Counted from the first letter of the stretch, positions 28,546 to 38,017 are shown. The stretch is DNA of 64,000 bases from Brevinematales bacterium (GCA_013177995.1 JABLXN010000006.1:88577-152576), one strand, 5' to 3'. Numbers and translations: made by a program. The notes: a model not told the origin generated them from the sequence alone.

Positions 28546-29030
28546 GCACTGAATACCTCTAAATCATGACGAAGATTTTGAATCTTCTGGATGAGGCTTT
28601 TGAGTTCCCTGTTTTCTCTTTCAAGAGATTCCTGCACCACAGGGGAGGGATCCATGTCATTCAGGGCGGTGAGAGATTTCTCAAGATAGGCAATACGTTC
28701 TTCGTATTCTTTGATTTGCTTCAGGATGGCAAGCTTGGTTTCTTCGGAAAGGGTATTTTGTCGGTTCTTGTTCTCGAGAGCCTGGCAGGCGACACGGGCG
28801 GTTTCTCTCACATAGGGAGGTTCATTCATGTCTTCAGCTAACTGGCGAAAATAAAAGAGAAGAGCCTCTTCGTGTTGTTCAGGGGTGATGACACCATTTC
28901 GGAGAAGGATGTAGCCAATCGGTTCTGTGTAATTGGTGGTCTGAATATTGTATTCTTGTTCTTCGAGAGCCATCTGGAGTTGTTTTTCGGTAATCATCTT
29001 GAGATGAAGAAGTACCTCTCCGAATTTCAT
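28542..29030 (-). CDS. MshEN (PilB N-terminal)-like domain protein with coiled coil
   Basis: 162 residues from ATG 29030 (AGGAGG eight bases upstream). The N-terminal ~75 residues carry the pattern of the MshEN/T2SSE-N domain (FGEVLLHLKMITEKQLQMAL, IGYILLRNGVITPEQHEEAL), which in several ATPases binds cyclic di-GMP. The rest is a predicted coiled coil (about 100-155). There is no ATPase domain. A sigma-28-like promoter and nearby c-di-GMP genes suggest a motility-linked c-di-GMP effector, by inference only. Confidence 0.6.
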   Translation of the reverse strand: MKFGEVLLHLKMITEKQLQMALEEQEYNIQTTNYTEPIGYILLRNGVITPEQHEEALLFYFRQLAEDMNEPPYVRETARVACQALENKNRQNTLSEETKLAILKQIKEYEERIAYLEKSLTALNDMDPSPVVQESLERENRELKSLIQKIQNLRHDLEVFSA

Positions 29031-29059
29031 AGCGTAGCCTCCTGAATGGGATATACATT

Positions 29060-29086
29060 TTATCGGCAAAATACTTCAAATATTGA
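29060..29086 (-). promoter_or_regulatory. sigma-28 (FliA)-type promoter
   Basis: On the minus strand TCAA (29086-29083), 15-bp spacer, GCCGATAA (29067-29060), close to the consensus TAAA-N15-GCCGATAA. It lies 30 bp before the MshEN-like gene. Confidence 0.6.
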
Positions 29087-29159
29087 GACTCATAATGAAG
29101 GAAGAGGGCTTCTTTGAGGAGGATATCCTGAAAAGAATGTTACCAAAAAATTTCCCCTC

Positions 29160-29187
29160 TTGCTTTTTTTTGATTTTTCGTTATACT
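29160..29187 (+). promoter_or_regulatory. sigma-70-type promoter for the GH13 lipoprotein
   Basis: TTGCTT (29160-29165), 16-bp spacer, TATACT (29182-29187). GAGAGGAGG precedes ATG 29216. Confidence 0.6.
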
Positions 29188-29215
29188 GAAAGGACAAAGA
29201 GAGAGGAGGAAACCG

Positions 29216-31099
29216 ATGAAAAGACAAGGGTTTTTCTTGATGTTTCTGGTGCTGGTGGCCTGTGGGCCGTCTCTGTCTCTGAAGGATCTGCCACCGGATA
29301 GAAATGAGATGGTCTATGTGCCTGAAACGCGAAAAATCGTTATCTACCAGATGATGACTCGCCTTTTTGCCAACACCAATACCAATCGCGTGTTTTATGG
29401 AAGTATGGCCCAGAATGGGGTGTCTCGTTTTAACGACATTACGGATACGGCGCTGGATGCCTTGAAAGCGTTTGGGGTAGACTACATCTGGTATACGGGA
29501 GTGATTGCCCATGCGACGATGGAGGATTTTCGTCAGTATGGGATACCGTTAGATGACCCTGATGTGGTGAAGGGAAGGGCTGGTTCACCCTATGCTATCA
29601 GGGACTATTATGATGTTTCTCCGCTTCTTGCGTACAACGTCCCGAAAAGGATGGAGGAATTTCAGGCTCTGGTGGAGAGAACCCATAAGCATGGGATGAA
29701 GGTCATCATTGACTTTGTGCCCAATCATGTGGCTCGTGGGTACAAATCTCTTGCAAGGCCCAAGGGGGTGAAAGACTTAGGTGAGGGGGATAATACCAAT
29801 GTGGCTTTTGATCCGAATAACAATTTCTACTATCTTCCCGGAACGGCTTTTGAGGTTCCCAAAGGGTATGACCCGGCGGGGAAGGATATAACCCTTCTGG
29901 GGGAGGATGGTGTTTTCAGGGAGATTCCGGCAAAGGTGACAGGAAATGATGTGTTCTCCTCTAAACCCTCCATGGGAGACTGGTTTGAAACCGTGAAATT
30001 GAATTATGGAGTGGATATCCAGAATAAAAGAAAGACCTATTTTGTTCCTATTCCCAATACCTGGATCAAGATGAGAGATATTCTTCTCTACTGGGCAGGG
30101 AAAGGGGTAGATGGTTTCAGGTGTGATATGGCAGAGATGGTTCCTGTGGAGTTCTGGGGTTGGGTGATTCCTCAGGTGAAGGAGAAATACCCTCAGGTGA
30201 TATTTATCGCAGAGATTTACAACCCTTCAGCTTACAAGAAATATCTCAGTGAAGGCAAGTTTGACTACCTCTATGACAAGGTTGGTCTCTATGACTCTGT
30301 GAAACCCTTCATGAAGAAAAAGCCCACCTATGATAGAAAAGGCTTTTATTATGCCTGGCTGAAGGTGAAAGATTTTTCAGATCGTATGCTTGCCTTTCTT
30401 GAGAACCATGATGAAGAACGGATTGCCTCCAAAAATTTTGCTGCTGATCCGTGGATGGGAGTACCAGGGATGACCGTGGTGGCCGGTGTGTACGCTGGTC
30501 CTGTGATGATCTATTTTGGGCAGGAGGTAGGAGAACCTGCGGCGGGCAAGGAAGGATTTGGCGGAGATGATGGTCGGACCACTATTTTTGACTTCTGGGG
30601 TGTGCCAGAACATCAGAAATGGGTGAATGGGGGGCGGTTTGATGGAGGTCTTCTCTCAGAGGACCAGAAAAAACTTCGCTCCTTTTATCAGAAGCTTCTC
30701 ACCACAGTGAAGACCCATCCGGCGCTTGCTGGTGGGAGAATGTATGATCTTGCCTTTGCCAATGAACCTGTGCAAATTGGTGAGAAAAAGCTTCCTCAGA
30801 GTGAAGGGTTTAGTGATGGGATTATTGCCTTTGCGCGCTATACAGAGGGGAAAATGGTTGTGGTTGTGGCGAATTTTGAGAGGGAGGAAAAACGCTTTGT
30901 TCTCAAGCTTCCTGAAACTCTCTGGAAGGCGGCTGGGCTTCCTGTGAAGGGAAGTTATGTACTTCGGGATCTTTTGGGAACTCTTCCTGATGTGTCGTTT
31001 GAGGCCGGGAAAACAACCAACAGGCTTTTGAAAACAGCGGGGGTTCCTCTGGTGCTTCCGCCGGTTTCAGCGGCTCTCTATGAGGTGCAAAAGCCCTGA
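29216..31099 (+). CDS. GH13 alpha-amylase-family lipoprotein
   Basis: 627 residues. A lipoprotein signal (FLMFLVLVACGP, Cys16) anchors it in the envelope. The (beta/alpha)8 domain contains the GH13 regions: IDFVPNHVA (region I), GVDGFRCDMAEM (nucleophile Asp), VIFIAEIYNP (acid/base Glu) and LENHDEERI (transition-state Asp). A C-terminal beta domain (about 530-627) follows. It hydrolyses or rearranges alpha-1,4 glucans or maltodextrins at the cell surface or periplasm; subfamily not determined. It is transcribed alone and ends at a strong terminator. Confidence 0.88.
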   Translation: MKRQGFFLMFLVLVACGPSLSLKDLPPDRNEMVYVPETRKIVIYQMMTRLFANTNTNRVFYGSMAQNGVSRFNDITDTALDALKAFGVDYIWYTGVIAHATMEDFRQYGIPLDDPDVVKGRAGSPYAIRDYYDVSPLLAYNVPKRMEEFQALVERTHKHGMKVIIDFVPNHVARGYKSLARPKGVKDLGEGDNTNVAFDPNNNFYYLPGTAFEVPKGYDPAGKDITLLGEDGVFREIPAKVTGNDVFSSKPSMGDWFETVKLNYGVDIQNKRKTYFVPIPNTWIKMRDILLYWAGKGVDGFRCDMAEMVPVEFWGWVIPQVKEKYPQVIFIAEIYNPSAYKKYLSEGKFDYLYDKVGLYDSVKPFMKKKPTYDRKGFYYAWLKVKDFSDRMLAFLENHDEERIASKNFAADPWMGVPGMTVVAGVYAGPVMIYFGQEVGEPAAGKEGFGGDDGRTTIFDFWGVPEHQKWVNGGRFDGGLLSEDQKKLRSFYQKLLTTVKTHPALAGGRMYDLAFANEPVQIGEKKLPQSEGFSDGIIAFARYTEGKMVVVVANFEREEKRFVLKLPETLWKAAGLPVKGSYVLRDLLGTLPDVSFEAGKTTNRLLKTAGVPLVLPPVSAALYEVQKP

Positions 31100-31107
31100 A
31101 AAAACAG

Positions 31108-31147
31108 GTTTTGCCCCGGCGATATGCCGGGGCAAAACAAATTTTTG
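31108..31147 (+). terminator. intrinsic terminator after the GH13 lipoprotein
   Basis: GTTTTGCCCCGGC (31108-31120) and GCCGGGGCAAAAC (31126-31138) form a perfect 13-bp stem around GATAT, followed by AAATTTTT. Confidence 0.85.
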
Positions 31148-31196
31148 ATAGAAGAGAAAGAGAAGAAAAAAGGATTTATCTTTTGCCTCTTGTTGA

Positions 31197-31204
31197 GCCG
31201 ATAA
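31197..31204 (+). promoter_or_regulatory. possible sigma-28 -10 element for the EAL/PilZ operon
   Basis: GCCGATAA matches the full sigma-28 -10 and is about 20 bp before ATG 31224. The -35 (ATCT at the N15 position) is poor, so this is tentative. Confidence 0.35.
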
Positions 31205-31223
31205 TAGTATGAAAGGAAGGGGT

Positions 31224-33368
31224 ATGAAACTGGAAAGACGGATGGCCCTTTTTACCGGTGTGCTTTTGTTTGTCTCTCTTCTCTTTGTTTTTGTGTTCCT
31301 TGATGTCTTTTTTATGTACATTCTTCGCCGGGAAATGCGCTCGACGACCATGAAAATGTTTGAGATTTTTGTAGAGGATGTCGAGCGTTCGTTTTCTTCT
31401 CCTGAGGCAGTTTTTGATAGCAGTGGCAGGCTTCTTTCGGGGAAGGACCCTGGAATAGGGGAGAAAGTGGGGATGTCGTTTTTTCAGCAGCAAGAGAATC
31501 TTTCTGCTGGGGGGCTTCTCTGGATCAATGGGGTTCCGTATGTGTGGCTCAGGGAGAAAGAGACACTTTCCCTTGTGCCTATTCGCCCACTTTATCATGC
31601 GTCGGCCGCAGAAGAGTGGGGGCTTTTTTTGGTTTCGTTTCCTAAATACCAGAATGTGGTGCTCACGAAATTTCCCCTTCTTCAGAATAAGTGGCAGGAA
31701 GTAGTAAAACAACAGGCGGCAAGGCTTTTGACGGAAGGGAGTGTTGGGCCACTCTTTGCGTATGATGGGGTATGGTTCATGCGGGTTCTGAGGCCTGGTC
31801 TTGTCATCGTGGGGTATCTTGAGGTGAGGCTTTTTAGTGTGCTTGTACGACACTTTGTGTATATTGGGGTTACCATTCTGGTTCTTGCTTTTCTGGTGTA
31901 TCTTGTGGTGCAACATCGGGTATTCGGACGTTTTGCGAAAACGTGGCGTTCTTTTTTAGAGGGGGTGAGTCGCTTTGAGCATCAAGATTATCACTATCGG
32001 ATTCCTGTAGAAGAGGGTATCGTGGATGAGATGCGGGAGACAGTTCTTGCTTTCAATCGTTTGGCGGAGACGCTTGAGGCAAGTTATTATGCCAATGACA
32101 AACTCTTTCAGCAACTTCGGTACAATTACTATCATGATAAATTGACAGGGCTTCCCAATGGGAACAAGTTCTTGGAGGATTTTTCGACGTTTGAACATCC
32201 CAATCTCCTTCTCTTTGATATTGAGAACTTCAGTGAGTGGAACATGTATTTTGGGAGTAGCATGGGGGATAGGGTACTTGTCCAGACGGCCCAGCGGCTT
32301 TCAAGCCTTTCCATTTATCCAAGGACTTTTCTGTATAAACTCTGGGCGGATAGGTTTTTGTTGGTTATTGATCAGCCGATGGAGAGAAGAGAACTTGAGG
32401 TGATGGCCACCTATTTTCTTGAAAATCTTTCCAATCTTGCCTATGATGTGGCCGGGCAACAGATTTATCTTTCTTTTATTGCCGGGATACTTGGCGCCAA
32501 TCTCCTTTCTGCGGGGGTGGAAGGCAATGCGGTTCTGACGGCGATGGCAGGTCTTCTCAAAAAAGCGAAGGTGATGCATACCTTCTTTTTCATTGCTGAG
32601 GACATGAAAGAAATCTCTCACCAGACCGAGGAAAATCTCAAAACCCTTGGCAAGGTAAGAGAGGCTATTCAGCATTCGTATTTGGTGAACTTTTATCAAC
32701 CCATTGTCAATAACCATACGGGGAAGGTGGAAAAGTATGAGGCGCTTGTTCGGATTCAACTTCCTTCCGGGGAGATGATACCGCCCCTTACTTTTCTCAC
32801 CTTGGCTAAACAGGCCAAGCTTTATTCGTTTATCTCAAGGGCGGTGGTGATGCATGCCTTAGATCATTTTAGGACCATGCCCTATCAGGTGTCTATCAAT
32901 TTTACCCCCGAGGATTTGGCGGATAAAAAACTCAAGCATTTTCTTTTGACGTCTTTTTCCAACTTTGATGATGCTGGTCGTATTGTGATGGAAATTACCG
33001 AGTCGGAAAGTATTCAAAACTATGAGGAGATCAAAGAGGCCCTGCAACCCTTTTTGGCTTTGGGGTGCAAATTGGCCATTGATGACTTTGGGGCAGGGTA
33101 TTCGAATTTCTACCATGTGTTTTCATTGAGACCCCATTTTATCAAAATAGATGGTTCGCTTATCAAAAACCTTGATAAGGACGAGACAGCCTATAGTCTT
33201 GTTCGTTCTATATGCCAACTTGCGAAGGATTTAGGGGCCAAGACGGTGGCAGAATATGTCCACAATGAGGTGGTCTGGCAAAAGGTGAAGGAACTTGGTA
33301 TTGACTATGCCCAGGGGTTTTATTTCAGTCCACCTGTGCCCTATGAAAAATTGTTTGGAAAGGAGTAA
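31224..33368 (+). CDS. membrane-bound degenerate-GGDEF/EAL cyclic-di-GMP phosphodiesterase
   Basis: 714 residues from ATG 31224 (AAGGAAGGGG upstream). Two transmembrane helices (about 8-32 and 210-230) enclose a sensor region, followed by a HAMP-like linker. A GGDEF domain (about 300-445) has lost its signature: the GGDEF position reads WADRF, so no cyclase activity is expected. The EAL domain (about 460-710) keeps YEALVRI, the catalytic Asn (SINFTPEDL), Glu (MEITESES), DDFGAGYSNF, the Lys (FIKIDGS), AEYVH and AQGFYFS, so it should hydrolyse c-di-GMP. First gene of a unit with the PilZ protein. Confidence 0.88.
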   Translation: MKLERRMALFTGVLLFVSLLFVFVFLDVFFMYILRREMRSTTMKMFEIFVEDVERSFSSPEAVFDSSGRLLSGKDPGIGEKVGMSFFQQQENLSAGGLLWINGVPYVWLREKETLSLVPIRPLYHASAAEEWGLFLVSFPKYQNVVLTKFPLLQNKWQEVVKQQAARLLTEGSVGPLFAYDGVWFMRVLRPGLVIVGYLEVRLFSVLVRHFVYIGVTILVLAFLVYLVVQHRVFGRFAKTWRSFLEGVSRFEHQDYHYRIPVEEGIVDEMRETVLAFNRLAETLEASYYANDKLFQQLRYNYYHDKLTGLPNGNKFLEDFSTFEHPNLLLFDIENFSEWNMYFGSSMGDRVLVQTAQRLSSLSIYPRTFLYKLWADRFLLVIDQPMERRELEVMATYFLENLSNLAYDVAGQQIYLSFIAGILGANLLSAGVEGNAVLTAMAGLLKKAKVMHTFFFIAEDMKEISHQTEENLKTLGKVREAIQHSYLVNFYQPIVNNHTGKVEKYEALVRIQLPSGEMIPPLTFLTLAKQAKLYSFISRAVVMHALDHFRTMPYQVSINFTPEDLADKKLKHFLLTSFSNFDDAGRIVMEITESESIQNYEEIKEALQPFLALGCKLAIDDFGAGYSNFYHVFSLRPHFIKIDGSLIKNLDKDETAYSLVRSICQLAKDLGAKTVAEYVHNEVVWQKVKELGIDYAQGFYFSPPVPYEKLFGKE

Positions 33369-33371
33369 CGG

Positions 33372-34385
33372 ATGGATGGCAATATCATTCAGATGATTTC
33401 GGAGAGTTTTCAGAGAATCAATCGGGTAGGGTCTCTTGTTGGTTTTCTCATAGGCTTTGCTTTGAGCGGACTTATTTTTGTGTGGTTTCGGGAGGTGATC
33501 AAACGATATCGCAAGACGGTGATAGAGATCCCTGTGATGAAAAAGATCCGTTCTCCATTAGTGGTGAAACCGAAGATTTCTCCGGCTCAATATGAAGCCA
33601 TTCAGGACCTGATTACTGACTTCAAAAAGGTAGAAAAGACAGCCCAGGCAGTACCGGCGTATGTTCTTGAGCGTTATAGTGAGTTTTTTCTCCATTCTCT
33701 CAAGAGACTCCAGGTGAGCAAGCGACATGAAAGGGAACTCAAGCGTATCTATCCCCTTCTGGTTGGCTATCATGTGGAGTGTGAGATTGTCAAGGATGGA
33801 AAATTTTATCTCTTTGAAACAGAGGTAAAAGAACGGGTACCATCTGGTGTGGTTCTTCGCTATGTGCCAACCCTTCAGTTTGTGATTGACAAAGGGGATG
33901 AAATGGTGATAGCCTATACGGTGGAGCGTTTTCATTTCAGGGGCAAGGTGAGGGTGCTCGAAGTGAGGCTTAATGATACCTTTGTGATTTCTCTGCCAAA
34001 GGAAATCTATCTGTCTGCGGAGCGGCGGTATGAGAGGTTGCCCTTTGGGATTACGGTCTTTTTGCGGGATATTCGTCAGCAACAACCGGCCAAGGTGCTT
34101 CTGATGGATCTCAGCTGGGAGGGGTGTCGTATTCGTGGTCCCCGGTTGGATAAAAAGGCGGTGTACTATCTTCTCATTCCGAGGGAGAGAGGAAATATTC
34201 AACTGGAGTGTGTGGTGGGGCGAGAGATTCTCAGACAGGAGGATGAGTATGTGTACAGTCTCTCGTTTCTCTATCTTCCGTATGAGGTTCGTCAGGAACT
34301 TATGCATCTTTTGAAAGAAAAGGCCCTTGAGATTAAGCTTGCCACTACCCATCCTGTTTCTGGGATGGGGACACCCCATGAGTAG
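33372..34385 (+). CDS. PilZ-domain c-di-GMP effector, membrane-anchored
   Basis: 337 residues. A transmembrane helix (about 19-37) is followed by a basic linker, a soluble domain (about 60-210) with a YcgR-N-like beta pattern, and a PilZ domain (about 215-325) with the c-di-GMP-binding RxxxR (RRYERLPF) and DxSxxG (DLSWEGCRI). It is 3 bases after the EAL gene, so enzyme and effector are made together. In flagellated bacteria such proteins act as brakes or adjust motility, and spirochaete PilZ proteins affect motility; target unknown here. Confidence 0.82.
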   Translation: MDGNIIQMISESFQRINRVGSLVGFLIGFALSGLIFVWFREVIKRYRKTVIEIPVMKKIRSPLVVKPKISPAQYEAIQDLITDFKKVEKTAQAVPAYVLERYSEFFLHSLKRLQVSKRHERELKRIYPLLVGYHVECEIVKDGKFYLFETEVKERVPSGVVLRYVPTLQFVIDKGDEMVIAYTVERFHFRGKVRVLEVRLNDTFVISLPKEIYLSAERRYERLPFGITVFLRDIRQQQPAKVLLMDLSWEGCRIRGPRLDKKAVYYLLIPRERGNIQLECVVGREILRQEDEYVYSLSFLYLPYEVRQELMHLLKEKALEIKLATTHPVSGMGTPHE

Positions 34386-34387
34386 CC

Positions 34388-34984
34388 ATGGCGAGGATTT
34401 TCCATCGTTATCTAGAGGAGGCTTTTTTCGCCTGTCGAGGGCGTAGGTACTGGTTTGTGGGGAGTTTTCCTTCGGTGCTGGTAAAGGAAGCTTTTGGCAG
34501 GATACACCCGGAGAGGGATGTGGATTATTTTTATGGGGGAGAGGGGAATAGATTCTGGCCAACGTTAGCGAGGATTTTTTTTCGTCGGGGACTGGTGGAT
34601 TCAGAGAGACTCTCTGGGGGATGGGAAACAAAAGAAGCTATCGAAGAGAGAAAGCGTCTTCTGGACGTGGGAGGGCTGGGGATAACCGATCTCTATAGAG
34701 AGATTGAGAGTGAAGGAAAAGCCTCAGATAGGGATATTGTTCCTCTTCGATGGAATCCGTATTTGGAAGAGATAGTTTTTCAGGCGGAGGTTCTTTTTCT
34801 CACCAGTCGTTATGTGGTTTCTCATCTTGAAAAAGCATTTGAACATACAGAGAGTGTTCGACAAAAGATAGTCTGTCTTCCTTCTCCCAGTCCCCTGTCT
34901 CGCCTTGCTGGCTATACAGATGAAAAACTTGAGAGAAAGTATGAGGAGATTCTTTCGCTTTTTCTTCCTGTATTCAGAGAATAA
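34388..34984 (+). CDS. uracil-DNA-glycosylase-superfamily protein (deoxyinosine glycosylase-like)
   Basis: 198 residues. The motif A equivalent is WFVGSFPSVLVKEAFG, followed by the GNRFWPTLARIF segment that in HDG-type (UDG family 6) enzymes follows the active site, and by LGITDLYREIESEGKASDRDI. The C-terminal PSPSPLSR is the expected motif 2 region. These enzymes remove hypoxanthine or uracil from DNA to start base-excision repair. It begins 2 bases after the PilZ stop with only a weak Shine-Dalgarno, so it may be translationally coupled. Substrate is inferred from motif similarity. Confidence 0.65.
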   Translation: MARIFHRYLEEAFFACRGRRYWFVGSFPSVLVKEAFGRIHPERDVDYFYGGEGNRFWPTLARIFFRRGLVDSERLSGGWETKEAIEERKRLLDVGGLGITDLYREIESEGKASDRDIVPLRWNPYLEEIVFQAEVLFLTSRYVVSHLEKAFEHTESVRQKIVCLPSPSPLSRLAGYTDEKLERKYEEILSLFLPVFRE

Positions 34985-35021
34985 AGACCCTTGCAGGGCT
35001 CTTTTCTTCCCCTGTCTGGGC

Positions 35022-35038
35022 CAGGGGCTACGCCCCTG
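35022..35038. terminator. small hairpin between convergent genes
   Basis: CAGGGGC-TAC-GCCCCTG (35022-35038), a perfect 7-bp stem between the convergent ends of the glycosylase-like gene and the TonB operon. No T-run follows on either strand, so termination activity is uncertain. Confidence 0.35.
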
Positions 35039-35059
35039 ATAAAATAGTTTGGAGGGAAC

Positions 35060-37402
35060 TTACCAGCGCACCCAGATTCCTCCGTATCCATAAATTCCTA
35101 AGGGGGATATATTGGTTTTTCGGCTGGAGTAATCCTCGGTGTAGCTGTAGTATACCTCTCGGTAGTTGTAGATGTTCATGATTTGAATATATAATCCCCA
35201 CGGCAGTCCCCACCAGGTTGGGGTCCATTCGAGTTTTAGGTTTAACTGATGTTTATCTGGGAGTTTTTCCGAGAGAAAAGGACCATACTTTGGAACATAA
35301 ACGGTATTGGTGCCAATAGAAATGGCATCTGCTCCTTCAATGGGTGTGATAAAGCCCCTTGATTGGTACTGAAACTCGGCCGTGAGACTCCAGTGCCTTG
35401 CAAAGTCCCATATCGCAGTGAGGTTTGCCCTGTAAGCAGGAATGGAAAACCAGGTGTGGAGGGGAGCCCGGGCGTACTGCCAGGCGGAGGCGACGCTACT
35501 CTGGATGTTGCCATTCTCATCGGCGCTGATAGAAACGCCAGCAAAACTGTTGGGGTCAGTACCCTCTTCAAGGTAGTACCACTCGTTTCGGAAGCTTCCA
35601 CTTATCCAGCCATAGAGAGGGAATCCTCCTTTCAGTTTCCGTACAAAGAGTTCTATACCGGCAATCTCTCTTTTCATACCACCACTCTGGAATTCCATCT
35701 GGATATTGGATACCCGACTGACAGGGTTTTCGTAGTGTTTCACATACGCTTCTGTATTGATTTCCCATACCTCTGAAAGGAGCCATTGGCCTCCAAGGGT
35801 GGCATGCCATACACCGGGGATGTTTCGTTTTTCCTCATTGGTGGTGTAGAAAGCAAAGATGAAGGGCTCTGTTGGCCACTGGGAGAGATGGCCAATACCT
35901 ACAAAGAGCTTACTCTCTTTGGAAAAACGCCATTCGGCATTGAAACGGGGATCCAGAGAAAAACGATTGGCCACAGGGAAAGAGTTGATTCGTATCCCGG
36001 GAAGAAGCACGAGTTTTTTCTCAAAAAGCGCCCACTCTATGCCGCCAAATCCCGCAAAAAAGGCGGTGTTCGTAGAAGCCACGGTTTCAGCAAAGTTGGT
36101 GTACTCAACCTGCAGGGTGATGATGTTGGTGTAGAGTCCTCTCACCACATTGGAATAGGAAATAACCGGGTAGAACATGACCTCTCCCCCTCCAAAAAGA
36201 GAGAGGTTTTCCGAAAGAAAGAATCGGGGCATGAGGCGATAACGGAGAAAAAGCCACCGGTCCTCGAAGCGTGTGGTCACATTCGTCTGAAATTCAAGTC
36301 CTCCGATATTGTCGTTTTGGAGAAGATTCAATGACTGCTCTATCACGAGGTTTGAACTTACTGAATGTGTCCACTCAAGATTACACCCGAGATAGCGGTA
36401 CAAAAACCCTCCTTTGATCTCGTTTCCTGGTTCAAGATTGGTAAAATACCCCGGTTCAAGGGAGATAAGGTAGCTGAAAAGGACTTTGTCAGCGTTGTGT
36501 TTATACTGGATTTTGCCGTGGATATCGAGATAGTAAGGGATCTGGATGTTGCGGGTGTCGGTACTTTCCTGGAAAAAGAGGGGCAAAACAAGGTCATAGT
36601 AGGTTCTTCGTATCCCATTTGCCCATTGCCATGTGTCGTCTTCGGTTTTGCCGTAAAGGGTGAGGTAGGTGGAGAGAAGGCCTGTATGGAGTTTTCCATG
36701 GAAACCGACGGGTGGGTTTATCTGTCTCACTGAGAGAAAACCAGAGAGAATTTGACCATATTCCACCGGGGCCACGCCTTTGTAGAGGACCATTTCTTCG
36801 AGCATATCATCAATGAAAAGCGAATCCGGAATAATTCCCCGATGAAAAAAACTTCTCAAAAAGAGTCCATCAAGATCGGCAGCGGTTTCAAAACCTTCTC
36901 CCCCTCGAACACTGAGTTTTGAGCCTGTTCCCATATCGCTGGAGGAGATGGACTCTACGCCGGGCATTTGTTTGAGGGTATCCACAGGATCGGAGGTGAG
37001 GGAGGATGTGGCTTTCTGGATATCGGTACGATGTACCGTCGTTTTTGCCGTAGCCCGTTGTCTTTCAGCAGTGACCTCAATCTCTCCACCTGAGGCGGTG
37101 GGGAGTGGAGTGAGGTAAAGAGGGAGAAATACCTTCTCTTTGGGGAAGAGAGTAGCCTTTTCGCTGTAAAATCCTGTGACCTTGGTTTCTATCAAGATTT
37201 TTTCCTGGGGGATATCTTCAAAAACAAAGTATCCCCTTTCGTCACTATAGGCGATAAGAGGGATCTGGTTGGAAGCCTTGAGGACAATAGTGCCATGTTT
37301 AATAGGTTCAAGGGTAAACCTGTGGAGAAGCCTTCCTTCAATGGTGATACCTCTCACAAGAAGAGGGACAAAAATAAACCAAAGAGAAAACAGGTGTTTC
37401 AT
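35060..37402 (-). CDS. TonB-dependent outer-membrane receptor (carboxypeptidase-regulatory-like N-domain)
   Basis: 780 residues from ATG 37402 (AAGGAG upstream). Signal peptide (KHLFSLWFIFVPLLVRG), then a CarbopepD-regulatory-like beta domain (about 18-90), a TonB-box-like GGEIEVTAERQ, a plug domain (about 110-230; DTLKQMPGVESIS, LSVRGG) and a beta barrel to the C-terminus, which ends in IWVRW (aromatic end). It imports an unknown substrate using TonB energy. Last gene of the operon receptor-exbB-exbD-exbD-tonB-receptor. Confidence 0.88.
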   Translation of the reverse strand: MKHLFSLWFIFVPLLVRGITIEGRLLHRFTLEPIKHGTIVLKASNQIPLIAYSDERGYFVFEDIPQEKILIETKVTGFYSEKATLFPKEKVFLPLYLTPLPTASGGEIEVTAERQRATAKTTVHRTDIQKATSSLTSDPVDTLKQMPGVESISSSDMGTGSKLSVRGGEGFETAADLDGLFLRSFFHRGIIPDSLFIDDMLEEMVLYKGVAPVEYGQILSGFLSVRQINPPVGFHGKLHTGLLSTYLTLYGKTEDDTWQWANGIRRTYYDLVLPLFFQESTDTRNIQIPYYLDIHGKIQYKHNADKVLFSYLISLEPGYFTNLEPGNEIKGGFLYRYLGCNLEWTHSVSSNLVIEQSLNLLQNDNIGGLEFQTNVTTRFEDRWLFLRYRLMPRFFLSENLSLFGGGEVMFYPVISYSNVVRGLYTNIITLQVEYTNFAETVASTNTAFFAGFGGIEWALFEKKLVLLPGIRINSFPVANRFSLDPRFNAEWRFSKESKLFVGIGHLSQWPTEPFIFAFYTTNEEKRNIPGVWHATLGGQWLLSEVWEINTEAYVKHYENPVSRVSNIQMEFQSGGMKREIAGIELFVRKLKGGFPLYGWISGSFRNEWYYLEEGTDPNSFAGVSISADENGNIQSSVASAWQYARAPLHTWFSIPAYRANLTAIWDFARHWSLTAEFQYQSRGFITPIEGADAISIGTNTVYVPKYGPFLSEKLPDKHQLNLKLEWTPTWWGLPWGLYIQIMNIYNYREVYYSYTEDYSSRKTNISPLGIYGYGGIWVRW

Positions 37403-37462
37403 GGGTTTCTCCTTTTCTGTGGCCTCTGGTATAGTATAATGAGAGAGTGTGTGAGATGCCAC

Positions 37463-38017
37463 TTACTTTAGTCGGAAACGCAGGGTAAACTCCAGCACAA
37501 CAGGCATAGGTTTTCCTCCGGCTCGTGCAGGAGAGAAACGGGCTTTGGAGAGGCTTTTGAGAGCGGCCTCGGAGAGGAGTTTATCAGGGCTTTTGACCAC
37601 CTCGATATCCTCGACCTCGCCTCGTTCGTTGATGTAGAGTTTTACCACCACAGCCCCTTCAATACCAAGGCGTCGTGCTTCCTCGGGATAGTCGGGGGAA
37701 ATGCGAGAGAGGGGCACAGGAAGATCATCCACTAAATAAAAGGGCAGGAAGTCTTTTGATGGTGGGGGTGGGGTTTCTGTGGTGTTGGTCTCTATTTCCT
37801 CCACAGGGGGTTTCTCTGAGGGAGTGATATCCCCTTCCTTTTTGGGGGTGATGGGGGTTGGCTGTTGGGGTTGAGGCTTGTATTCCTGAAAATCAATCAC
37901 GGTGAGGTACGAGAGATCAACGTAGTGTTTCTTTCGCCAGGTAATGCGCATGGAAAAACCCACCGCTACCACAAGATGGATGAGAAGAGAAAGAAGAATC
38001 CAGTATCGCATTCTCAT
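37463..38017 (-). CDS. tonB: TonB energy-transducing protein
   Basis: 184 residues. An N-terminal anchor helix (RYWILLSLLIHLVVAVGFSM, with the His typical of TonB), a Pro/Glu/Lys-rich periplasmic linker (PQPQQPTPITPKKEG...PPPPS), and a C-terminal TonB domain (ISPDYPEEARRLGIEGAVVV, SPARAGGKPMPVVLEFTLRF). It transmits proton-motive energy from ExbB/ExbD to the two receptors in this operon. It overlaps the second exbD by 4 bases. Confidence 0.93.
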   Translation of the reverse strand: MRMRYWILLSLLIHLVVAVGFSMRITWRKKHYVDLSYLTVIDFQEYKPQPQQPTPITPKKEGDITPSEKPPVEEIETNTTETPPPPSKDFLPFYLVDDLPVPLSRISPDYPEEARRLGIEGAVVVKLYINERGEVEDIEVVKSPDKLLSEAALKSLSKARFSPARAGGKPMPVVLEFTLRFRLK

